From the NCBI GenBank assembly GCA_964594665.1, contig CAZQNY010000015.1, positions 1 to 38,878 of the forward strand: a stretch of DNA of 38,878 bases, read 5' to 3'. Source of the DNA: BM520 sp964594665. GTDB lineage: Bacteria > Bacteroidota > Bacteroidia > Bacteroidales > BM520. Shown here piece after piece: positions 1 to 6,416 of the stretch. The position numbers and the translations under genes were made by a program. The notes under the pieces were generated by a model. The model ran no database searches. It saw nothing but the letters and a program-made list of their open reading frames with translations, and had not been told where the DNA came from. How positions within the stretch are numbered: the first letter of the stretch is position 1; every line of letters starts with the position of its first letter.

Positions 1-232
1 AGTGTTTCCTGAATTATCCTCTTTTAGGTGGATTATTTGAAAACCTGGTGATCTCGAATTAAGCAGCAATGATTATAAAGTCAGAAACTTCATGCATTGT
101 CATGAAATTTTTCACTAAACACAGGTGATGTGAAAAGCAACATTCAGAGACGCACGGCGGAATGGCAAACACCAAGAGAGGCACGGCGGTGCGTCTATAC
201 CAGAGATGTAGAATGTATAGTGACAGGTTTAT
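1..232. other. Intergenic stretch with a REP-like element, no gene
   Basis: No coding region is seen here. The only structure is the two-part GC-rich repeat at 146-201, listed separately, which lies downstream of the stop codon of the minus-strand phosphorylase gene. The rest is unremarkable AT-rich sequence. Confidence 0.6.
146..201. repeat. REP-like two-part element, copy 1
   Basis: The core CGCACGGCGG occurs at 151-160 and a related GGCACGGCGG at 180-189, the second continuing into TGCGTCTATACC. GACGCAC (149-155) can pair with GTGCGTC (189-195), and GCAC (181-184) with GTGC (189-192), so a hairpin can form. The same architecture (half copy, short spacer, fuller copy ending in GTCT-TACC) recurs at 33100-33152. 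This looks like a dispersed REP-type extragenic repeat placed downstream of genes. Confidence 0.6.
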
Positions 233-1045
233 TTACAACCTGGAAATAATCCCTTCAAAAAGAATCTTCATTTTTTTTGCGGCTTTATCAGCTGCCACGA
301 TAACGTCTTCACCATCGTTTTTGTAGTCATCGTCGAAGGTGTGTGCTTCGTTGGTAACCACCGACATGCCAAAGACTTTGATATCCATATGGCGTGCTAC
401 GATAACTTCCGGCACAGTTGACATGCCGCAGACATCACCACCGCCATTGCGGAAGTAGCGGTATTCGGAGGGCGTTTCAAAAGTCGGGCCTGTGGAGGCA
501 TAATATACACCTCTGTGCAGTGGAATACTCAGTTCCTCCGCCACTTCATAAGCGATCTTGCGGATCTCCTTGTCGTAAGGAAATGTCATATCCAGAAACC
601 GTGGCCCCAGATCATTGTAATTCGGGCCAATCAGCGGGTTGGGCATCTGGTTGATATGATCCTCAATAACCATCAGATCGCCCACATGAAAGTCAGGATT
701 CAGTCCGCCGGCAGCATTGGAAACAAAGAGGTTTTTAATACCCAGAAAGTGCATCACACGAATAGGGAAAGTCACCTGCTGCATGCTATAACCTTCATAG
801 AAGTGGAAGCGCCCCTGCATGGCCATCACGGGCTTCCCGCCAAGGGTACCAAAAATCAGGTTTCCTTTATGGCCTATGGCCGTGGAGACCGGAAAATTGG
901 GAATCTCACTGTAGGGAATAACGATTTCTTTATCTATCTGTTCCGCCAGCTCGCCAAGGCCACTGCCAAGGATAATAGCAATCTCCGGGCGCAAGGCTGT
1001 CCGGCTTTGAATATAGGCTGCACTCTCTTTAAACTTCTCTAACAT
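233..1045 (-). CDS. punA: Purine nucleoside phosphorylase (type I, trimeric family)
   Basis: It cleaves purine nucleosides with phosphate to the free base and (deoxy)ribose 1-phosphate in cytosolic purine salvage. At 270 aa it has the usual length of the trimeric PNP/MTAP family. Visible motifs are the phosphate-binding GSGLG near residue 27, the GHKGN and QGRFHFYEG stretches, SNAAGG, the TGPTFETPSEY segment with the purine-contacting Glu, GMSTVPE, and VTNEAH with the Asn typical of 6-oxopurine-specific enzymes. Methylthioadenosine phosphorylases differ at these last positions, so inosine/guanosine is the likelier substrate. It lies 3 nt after the deaminase gene, so the two are almost certainly co-transcribed and would convert adenosine-type nucleosides to hypoxanthine through inosine. 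The substrate range is inferred from motifs. Confidence 0.93.
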   Translation of the reverse strand: MLEKFKESAAYIQSRTALRPEIAIILGSGLGELAEQIDKEIVIPYSEIPNFPVSTAIGHKGNLIFGTLGGKPVMAMQGRFHFYEGYSMQQVTFPIRVMHFLGIKNLFVSNAAGGLNPDFHVGDLMVIEDHINQMPNPLIGPNYNDLGPRFLDMTFPYDKEIRKIAYEVAEELSIPLHRGVYYASTGPTFETPSEYRYFRNGGGDVCGMSTVPEVIVARHMDIKVFGMSVVTNEAHTFDDDYKNDGEDVIVAADKAAKKMKILFEGIISRL

Positions 1046-1048
1046 AGC

Positions 1049-2305
1049 TTATCGTTTTATCCAGGTCATTGCCGTCTCCTGGGCGTTTTTAATAATCTCT
1101 TCTTCACCGTCCACATGGCGGTTTTCCATAACTACTTTCCCGTCACAAATCACGGTATCAATACAGTTTCCTCCGGCGGAGTACACCAGGTTGGCATTAA
1201 GGTTATGCAGCGGTACCAGTGCCGGGTCGGAAAGATCCACCAGGTTAATATCGGCGAGATAGCCCTCTTCGATGCGTCCCAGCTTAAGGCCAAAGATACG
1301 CCCGCCGTTTTCGGTACCCATTTTCATGGCTTCATCCACAGGCAAAGCAGTAGGATCATAGCGCCAGGCCTTCTGCAACAGGCTGGCAACCTTCATCGCC
1401 TCCAGCATATCCAGGTTGTTGCTTGACGAGCATCCGTCGGTGCCCAGTCCTACGCAAACCCCGGCATCGCGAAGCTCCTGATAGCGGAACTGGTATCCTG
1501 ATGCCAGCTTCAGGTTGGAGTTAGGGTTATGAACCACCTTCACCTTATGCTTTGCCAGCAGCTCAATATCGTTATCCGAAAGCCAGAGGCCATGGGCGAT
1601 AATAACATTTTCACCGAGCACACCAATCTGATCCAGGTATTCCACCGGGCGGGCGCCAAACTGCTTAATGCTGTTATTCACCTCCACCTCCGTTTCGGAG
1701 AGGTGAATATGAAACGGCAGCTGATGATCATCGGCAAAAGCCCTGGCCCATTTCAGCGAATCGGCAGAAACCGTATAGATAGCATGTGGTCCCAGGGCAA
1801 AAGTAATGCGGTCGGAGTATTGTTTTGACTCTTCATAAAGCCTGACAATATCTTTCTTCACCGTTTCAGCTGCCTCAGGGTTAAAGTTATCAAACATCAC
1901 GGCTGAGAGCACCCCGCGGATACCCATTTTCTCCACTGCACGTGCTGTACCGTGAAAATGCCAGTACATATCGTTAAACAGCGTAGTACCGGACTTAATC
2001 ATCTCCAGGCAGCCCAGCATAGCGCCCCAGTACACATCCTCTTCGGTAAGTTTTGCTTCATGGGGCCAGATTTTTTTGCTCAGCCACTCCTCCAGGCGCA
2101 TATCCTCGGCAAAACCGCGGAATAGCGTCATGGCATTATGGGTATGACCATTTACAAACGAAGGAATTGCAGCCTTTCCGGTACCATCAATCACGGTATC
2201 GGCCTGTATTTGAATATTTTTCTCAATACGCTCAATACTGTTACCCCGGATAAAGATATCAGTGGCACCACCATTGAGACGAACATTTTTTATCAGGATA
2301 CTCAT
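1049..2305 (-). CDS. mtaD: Amidohydrolase of the MTA/SAH/adenosine deaminase type
   Basis: A 418-aa metal-dependent hydrolase of the TRZ/ATZ/MtaD branch of the amidohydrolase superfamily. Members deaminate 5'-methylthioadenosine, S-adenosylhomocysteine or adenosine; some related enzymes act on other aromatic amines. Seen in the sequence: the metal-ligand pair in GHTHNAMTLFRG (His54, His56), a later HIHLSE, an AHG segment, and LGTDGCSSSNNLDM with the metal-binding Asp. N- and C-terminal strands (from SILIKNVRL, and ADINLVDL to VICDGKVV) form the usual composite beta domain. It is first in a two-gene operon with purine nucleoside phosphorylase, which supports a nucleoside-deaminase role over s-triazine degradation. 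A TATTTTTG core at 2331-2338 on the same strand is a likely promoter. The precise substrate cannot be fixed from sequence alone. Confidence 0.85.
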   Translation of the reverse strand: MSILIKNVRLNGGATDIFIRGNSIERIEKNIQIQADTVIDGTGKAAIPSFVNGHTHNAMTLFRGFAEDMRLEEWLSKKIWPHEAKLTEEDVYWGAMLGCLEMIKSGTTLFNDMYWHFHGTARAVEKMGIRGVLSAVMFDNFNPEAAETVKKDIVRLYEESKQYSDRITFALGPHAIYTVSADSLKWARAFADDHQLPFHIHLSETEVEVNNSIKQFGARPVEYLDQIGVLGENVIIAHGLWLSDNDIELLAKHKVKVVHNPNSNLKLASGYQFRYQELRDAGVCVGLGTDGCSSSNNLDMLEAMKVASLLQKAWRYDPTALPVDEAMKMGTENGGRIFGLKLGRIEEGYLADINLVDLSDPALVPLHNLNANLVYSAGGNCIDTVICDGKVVMENRHVDGEEEIIKNAQETAMTWIKR

Positions 2306-2330
2306 AGATATTTTTTTTCGATAAGGAGTA

Positions 2331-2338
2331 CAAAAATA
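2331..2338 (-). promoter_or_regulatory. Putative -7 element (TATTTTTG) of the purine salvage operon
   Basis: Read on the minus strand this is TATTTTTG, matching the Bacteroidota -7 consensus TAnnTTTG, 26 nt before the amidohydrolase start. No convincing -33 TTTG is seen. The identical octamer precedes both tRNA genes in this window. Confidence 0.45.
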
Positions 2339-2433
2339 GGTGAAAATATGGAATAAGCGGCAAAAGAGGGGGGTTGAAATACACGGGAATAAAAATTAAG
2401 GCACGGGAATGCAGTGCAATAGAAAAAATTTTG

Positions 2434-2441
2434 TATTTTTG
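2434..2441 (+). promoter_or_regulatory. Putative -7 element (TATTTTTG) of tRNA-Arg
   Basis: TATTTTTG fits the TAnnTTTG Bacteroidota core and ends 16 nt before the tRNA 5' end, the right distance for a short tRNA leader. The same octamer lies 11 nt before tRNA-Gly. Confidence 0.5.
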
Positions 2442-2457
2442 CGCCCCATTAAGGGCT

Positions 2458-2530
<73 letters not shown>

Positions 2531-2533
2531 CAG

Positions 2534-2560
2534 AAAGCCACCGTTTACGCGGTGGCTTTT
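2534..2560 (+). terminator. Rho-independent terminator of tRNA-Arg
   Basis: A 10-bp perfect stem AAAGCCACCG (2534-2543) / CGGTGGCTTT (2550-2559) with a 6-nt loop lies directly after the tRNA. The T-run is short (four T). Confidence 0.75.
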
Positions 2561-2563
2561 CGC

Positions 2564-2630
2564 ATCCTCCGTAGCTTTAGCGAAGGAGGATCGTATCCTA
2601 CCCGTAGCTTTAGCGAAGGAGGGTCGTATC
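2564..2630. repeat. Two tandem copies of a GTAGCTTTAGCGAAGGAGG repeat
   Basis: Copy 1 (2564-2597) and copy 2 (2598-2630) share CGTAGCTTTAGCGAAGGAG followed by G-TCGTATC. Copy 1 starts with CCTCC and ends with GGAGG, so it can fold on itself. The short spacing and location just after a terminator suggest a REP-type extragenic repeat. Confidence 0.6.
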
Positions 2631-2635
2631 TTTAA

Positions 2636-2904
2636 ATCAATATTCATACTTCTACATTTAATATTCATCATTAATAATGAATTTTGATTTAATAACCAAT
2701 ATCTAATAAGTAATACTCAATAATTAAGTAAAGGACACAGAGTTAGCTATTAAAACACTTCCAGTTAATCCGTTTTTTTTTATTTATTATTTATTAATGA
2801 TTATTTATTAATGATTATTTATTAATGATTATTTATTAATGATTATTTATTATATATTAAAATAATCAATATCCATACTTTTACATTTAATATTCTTCAT
2901 TAAT
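2636..2904. repeat. AT-rich repeat block: 40-bp direct repeats around a 14-bp tandem array
   Basis: A 40-nt sequence at 2636-2675 recurs at 2865-2904 with 37 of 40 positions identical (it starts ATCAATATTCATACTT in the first copy). Between them, ATTTATTAATGATT is repeated four times exactly in tandem (2789-2844) plus a partial fifth. No coding sequence is seen from 2531 to 3126. The block may be a relic of an insertion or a slippage-prone spacer. Confidence 0.7.
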
Positions 2905-3038
2905 TTTGAAGTTTGAATTCTCAATATTGAAGTTTGGTTTAATGACCATCCCTAAATACAGCTGACCGTTTTTTTAAGATAGTCAGGACAGATAAAACCT
3001 CAACATTATTCTCAAAAAATTCAGGAAAGCATGATTTC

Positions 3039-3120
3039 GTTATCTGTAAGTAACAAATTATACCTATATTTGTAATCTACAAGTAACAACTTGGGCGCAC
3101 TTTTGTAACTTACAGATAAC
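3039..3120. promoter_or_regulatory. Three 19-bp iterons over the promoter of the AAA ATPase
   Basis: Iteron 1 lies on the minus strand at 3039-3057, iteron 2 is TTTGTAATCTACAAGTAAC at 3069-3087, and iteron 3 is TTTGTAACTTACAGATAAC at 3102-3120. Iterons 1 and 3 form an inverted repeat with 18 of 19 positions matching; iterons 2 and 3 share 15 of 19. Each has an inner dyad of the type TGTA..TACA. Centres are 30 and 33 bp apart, near three helical turns. The -7-like TATATTTG (3065-3072) overlaps iteron 2, so a bound protein would be placed to block transcription. The next gene starts 7 nt after iteron 3. Confidence 0.6.
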
Positions 3121-3126
3121 ACTATC

Positions 3127-4320
3127 ATGAATACACTTATCGAATTAACGCAGAAAAAATTACAAAATACCCCGGTAGAGTTCACAAGAAGTCTTATGCA
3201 GAAGATAAACTGGGATGCCAGATTAATTGGTATCAGAGGTGCGCGGGGAGTAGGTAAGACTACATTACTTTTACAATACATCAGGTTACACCTGGATAGT
3301 TCTTTAGATGCGCTGTATGTTAGTCTTGATAATATCTGGTTTCTGGAACACAGGCTTTATTACCTCGCAAATGACTTTGTGCAAAGAGGGGGCAAATATC
3401 TTTTTGTCGATGAAGTTCATAAATACCCCAACTGGTCACAAGAGTTAAAAAATATTTACGACGACTTCCCCGAACTGAAGGTAGTATTTACAGGTTCATC
3501 ACTCCTTGAAATACTTAATTCGAGAGCAGACCTTAGCAGAAGAGCGGTTATGTATGAGATGCAGGGGTTTTCATTCCGGGAGTACCTTAATATGACTACG
3601 GAGTCTGAATATCCGATTATCAGTTTGGAAGAGATAATCACATCACACACTGAAATCGCACGGGATATTTCAACAAAGATTAAAATCTTCCCACATTTCG
3701 AGGCCTACCTGAATCACGGATATTTTCCATTTTATAAAGAACAACCTGAGACCTACTTTCAGCGAATTCGTGAAATTATCAATATAACACTGGAGGTAGA
3801 GCTACCAGGATTACGAAATATTAATGCAGTCTATATCCCAAAAGTAAAGCAACTGTTACAGATTATTGCAGAATCAGTTCCGTTCTTCCCGAATATCACA
3901 AAGCTGAGTGAAAGAATTGGAGTTTCCAGAAAATCATTGCTACAATACCTATATGCAATGACTGAGAGCAAAATCATTATCGCCTTACATAAGGAAGCGA
4001 TGGGGATAACCAAACTTCAAAAGCCAGATCGTATTTTCCTCGAGAACAGCAACTTCATGGAGGCATTAGCAATGGACGGTGTTAATACAGGAACCATAAG
4101 GGAAACGTTTTTTATCAATCAGCTAAAGGAGAGTAACCCAATCCAATATACGACAGTTGGTGATTTCTTTGTTAACAATAAATACACCTTTGAAATTGGA
4201 GGAAAGGCGAAAACAAGAAAGCAAATCGCAGAGGTCGCTGATTCTTATATTATTTCCGATAATATTGAAATTGGTAATGCAGAGAAGATCCCATTGTATT
4301 TATTTGGATTTCTTTATTAG
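3127..4320 (+). CDS. AAA_14-type ATPase with a winged-helix and a DUF4143-like C-terminus
   Basis: A 397-aa ATP-binding protein of the family common in accessory regions of Bacteroidota; its cellular role is unknown. The P-loop GARGVGKT is at residues 38-45, Walker B YLFVDE at 91-96 followed by HKYPNW, and a sensor-like FTGSS at 121-125. Residues about 255-290 look like a helix-turn-helix (LSERIGVSRKSLLQYL), and the C-terminus contains FEIGGK (355-360), reminiscent of the restriction-nuclease-like fold proposed for DUF4143 ends. Length is normal and the frame is intact. Three iterons lie directly upstream, so autoregulation through the helix-turn-helix is plausible but inferred. It stands alone between a repeat block and a gene remnant, which suggests a mobile or recently acquired gene. 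Confidence 0.8.
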   Translation: MNTLIELTQKKLQNTPVEFTRSLMQKINWDARLIGIRGARGVGKTTLLLQYIRLHLDSSLDALYVSLDNIWFLEHRLYYLANDFVQRGGKYLFVDEVHKYPNWSQELKNIYDDFPELKVVFTGSSLLEILNSRADLSRRAVMYEMQGFSFREYLNMTTESEYPIISLEEIITSHTEIARDISTKIKIFPHFEAYLNHGYFPFYKEQPETYFQRIREIINITLEVELPGLRNINAVYIPKVKQLLQIIAESVPFFPNITKLSERIGVSRKSLLQYLYAMTESKIIIALHKEAMGITKLQKPDRIFLENSNFMEALAMDGVNTGTIRETFFINQLKESNPIQYTTVGDFFVNNKYTFEIGGKAKTRKQIAEVADSYIISDNIEIGNAEKIPLYLFGFLY

Positions 4321-4365
4321 GTTCGATTACTGTGCGATCAAAATAACCTATACATTAAATCCTTA

Positions 4366-4373
4366 TATTTGTT
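4366..4373 (+). promoter_or_regulatory. Putative -7 element (TATATTTG)
   Basis: TATATTTG matches TAnnTTTG about 50 nt before the small frame at 4427 and about 140 nt before the DUF3089 gene. No clear -33 element is seen. Confidence 0.35.
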
Positions 4374-4426
4374 TTGCAAATTGAGATTGTGCAAAATTCG
4401 AATAATCTTTAATTACTTATTTCTCC

Positions 4427-4513
4427 ATGGCTTTACCTGTAAATATTGAAGCATTAATAAAGGGAGTGTTACAACTTAATATCAAACAAATAAGAAGGCT
4501 AATAACCCTATGA
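4427..4513 (+). pseudogene. Probable 5' remnant of an AlbA_2-domain ATP-binding protein gene
   Basis: A 28-codon frame starts MALPVNIEALIKG, which closely resembles the N-terminus of the Bacteroidota AlbA_2-domain (COG2865-like) ATP-binding/transcriptional regulator proteins. Those normally continue with a glutamate-rich EFKKGWNP-type segment. Here the resemblance ends after about 13 residues and the frame closes at a TGA that overlaps the ATG of the next gene. A TATATTTG core is still present upstream. The simplest reading is a deletion that left only the start of the gene. The alternative is a short leader peptide coupled to the DUF3089 gene. The family match is from memory and rests on few residues. 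Confidence 0.35.
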
Positions 4514-5520
4514 AAAACATAAACATCATCCAGTCAATAAGCATTTTCCTTATAATCCTCCTCTCCTCCTGCAACAAAGAGGCCACCACAGCTCTCAACA
4601 GCTTTGTCCCGGCACCACCGGATTACACCGACACGCTGTTCTGGTACGGTGATAACGCCATCGACACAACGCTCACAGCCGACATCTTCTACGTCTACCC
4701 TACCCTGGGGACAGAACCGGTGAATGATGATGGCGAGCGTATCTATTACACCGATATTTATCAGTCGGAGGAGCGGGATGCGGCCAATGGGAACATCGGT
4801 TTCAATAAAATGATGTACGCCGATACGACCTTCAACTTCTTTGCGCCATATTACCGGCAGGTTACTATGGAAACGGTAGCGATGCCAGAAGATTCGCTGG
4901 AAAAACGCATTGCTGTGCCCTATGCAGATATCAGCAATGCCTTTGATTATTACCTGGAGAGTATAAATAACGGAAGGCCGTTTATCCTTCTGGGCCACAG
5001 TCAGGGTTCTGAATTATTATTAGATCTGATCAAGGATATGGAGCAGGAGACCTTCAACAGAATGGTTGCGGCCTACACTTTTGGCTGGAAAATCACCACT
5101 CCGGAAACAGAACAATACCCTGGCCGGATTATCCCTGCCACAGGGGAAGATGATACAGGGGTTATCATTTGCTACAATACCATCACAGATGCAAGTGGAA
5201 TATCGCCGGTAATAAATAATCCGGAGGTGTGCATCAATCCGCTCAACTGGGTTACAGACGGCACGCCGGCGTCGAAGGAAGAACACTTGGGAACCTTGTT
5301 ATATAACCGAACAACAGGCACTTTTGATACGGTTATAAATTATACAGGTGTTTATATTGAGAACCATTTCCTTATTGCCACGGATGTCGACCCACAGATT
5401 TGTTTCCAGGAGTCGCTTAAGGATCTGTTTCCTCTGGGAAATCTGCATTTCATGGATTCCTACCTGTATGGTTTCAATATCCGCAAAAACATGACGGACC
5501 GGCTGGAGCAGTTTCAATAA
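4510..5520 (+). CDS. DUF3089-family alpha/beta-hydrolase lipoprotein
   Basis: A 336-aa predicted lipoprotein. The signal peptide has a hydrophobic core at about 8-18 and the lipobox LSSC with Cys21 as the lipidation site, so it is probably anchored in an envelope membrane. Features typical of DUF3089 are ADIFYVYPT, FFAPYYRQ and the nucleophile elbow LGHSQGSELL with Ser164. Such proteins have an alpha/beta-hydrolase fold; their substrates are unknown. The start overlaps by ATGA with the small frame before it. It is convergent with the methyltransferase-HIT gene, with a 34-nt gap. Its GC content is closer to that of the core genes than to the AT-rich module that follows. Confidence 0.85.
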   Translation: MKNINIIQSISIFLIILLSSCNKEATTALNSFVPAPPDYTDTLFWYGDNAIDTTLTADIFYVYPTLGTEPVNDDGERIYYTDIYQSEERDAANGNIGFNKMMYADTTFNFFAPYYRQVTMETVAMPEDSLEKRIAVPYADISNAFDYYLESINNGRPFILLGHSQGSELLLDLIKDMEQETFNRMVAAYTFGWKITTPETEQYPGRIIPATGEDDTGVIICYNTITDASGISPVINNPEVCINPLNWVTDGTPASKEEHLGTLLYNRTTGTFDTVINYTGVYIENHFLIATDVDPQICFQESLKDLFPLGNLHFMDSYLYGFNIRKNMTDRLEQFQ

Positions 5521-5554
5521 AGAAAGACAAGGGCACAGTTTTTCCTTGATTAAA

Positions 5555-6412
5555 TTAATAGTTTTGTTTTGAAGGGATTACTCCACGAACGCCCCCTTTT
5601 GGATGCTTCATATCTCCCTTATATCTTGGGATTAAATGAATATGGACATGTGGGATACTTTGGCCTCCGGGTACTCCGACATTAACCCCAATATTATAGC
5701 CATCCGGATTATAGTTATGGTCAAGGATTAGTTTACAATGATTAATTACATAGAGTAAATCCTCCTGCTCTGCTATTGACAGATCAAAGTAGTTTGATAC
5801 ATGACGCTTTGGAACAACTAATATATGACCATTACTTACAGGAAAATTATCATAAACAGCAATAACTGTATCGGTTTCTGTTAGCAATTTTGTATTTTGA
5901 TCAATCGCACAAAAAGGACAAATAGCACCAGCCCTAATAATTGTATTATAATGCTGATATTCATACACTTCCCGGATAGAATCAAGATAAATACTATTAA
6001 AAGGAAGATTAATATTACATTGATAAGTATATTCATTCTCAAAACCAGTAGGGAGGTATTGATCTTGATTAACACCTCTTTTAACAGTAAAATATGCACG
6101 TCCGGTCGGTTTTAATAACTCCGAAACAGACATTAATATGTCTTTTTGTATATCATATTCGACAATATCAAGAACATAATTACATAAAATAGTATCAAAT
6201 TTTCTGATTGGATATTCAGGCTGATAATAATTATCAAAACCTAATATTTTATAATTCATTTTCTTTAATTCGAGCACATCTTTCCCATACCCGCATCCAA
6301 AATCCAATATTTCACCTTTTAACAAACCGTGTTCATGCAAAAACGAACTCGAAAACGACAAGACAGAACGCCTCTTGGCAGTTAGATGTGGTTTATTTAT
6401 CTTTTCTTGCAT
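5555..6412 (-). CDS. Methyltransferase-HIT fusion protein
   Basis: A 285-aa protein with two domains in one uninterrupted frame. Residues about 8-115 are a class I SAM methyltransferase-like domain with motif I EILDFGCGYGKD (34-45) and Asp60 at the expected end of strand 2. Its opening HLTAKRRSVLS...HGLL resembles the family named DNA phosphorothioation-associated putative methyltransferase (TIGR04096 type). Residues about 160-285 are a HIT domain: a CPFC pair (165-168), then HVHIHL with the triad at His255, His257 and His259, and the tail GGVRGVIPSKQNY seen in one HIT subgroup. The start follows the stop of the HNH gene by 4 nt, with AGAGGA as a likely ribosome site. Base composition is much more AT-rich than in the core genes. 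A role in nucleic-acid modification or nucleotide handling is inferred. Confidence 0.8.
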   Translation of the reverse strand: MQEKINKPHLTAKRRSVLSFSSSFLHEHGLLKGEILDFGCGYGKDVLELKKMNYKILGFDNYYQPEYPIRKFDTILCNYVLDIVEYDIQKDILMSVSELLKPTGRAYFTVKRGVNQDQYLPTGFENEYTYQCNINLPFNSIYLDSIREVYEYQHYNTIIRAGAICPFCAIDQNTKLLTETDTVIAVYDNFPVSNGHILVVPKRHVSNYFDLSIAEQEDLLYVINHCKLILDHNYNPDGYNIGVNVGVPGGQSIPHVHIHLIPRYKGDMKHPKGGVRGVIPSKQNY

Positions 6413-6416
6413 AAAT

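Noticed and set aside
515..1042. Open frame of 175 codons antisense to the phosphorylase gene
   Set aside because: The opposite strand is an unmistakable purine nucleoside phosphorylase over the same interval.
2789..2852. CRISPR-like array
   Set aside because: The 14-bp units are directly adjacent with no spacers, the sequence is pure A/T/G low complexity, and no cas genes are present.
5521..5554. Terminator between the convergent DUF3089 and methyltransferase-HIT genes
   Set aside because: Only a 5-bp CAAGG/CCTTG stem with a large loop and no proper T-run was found.
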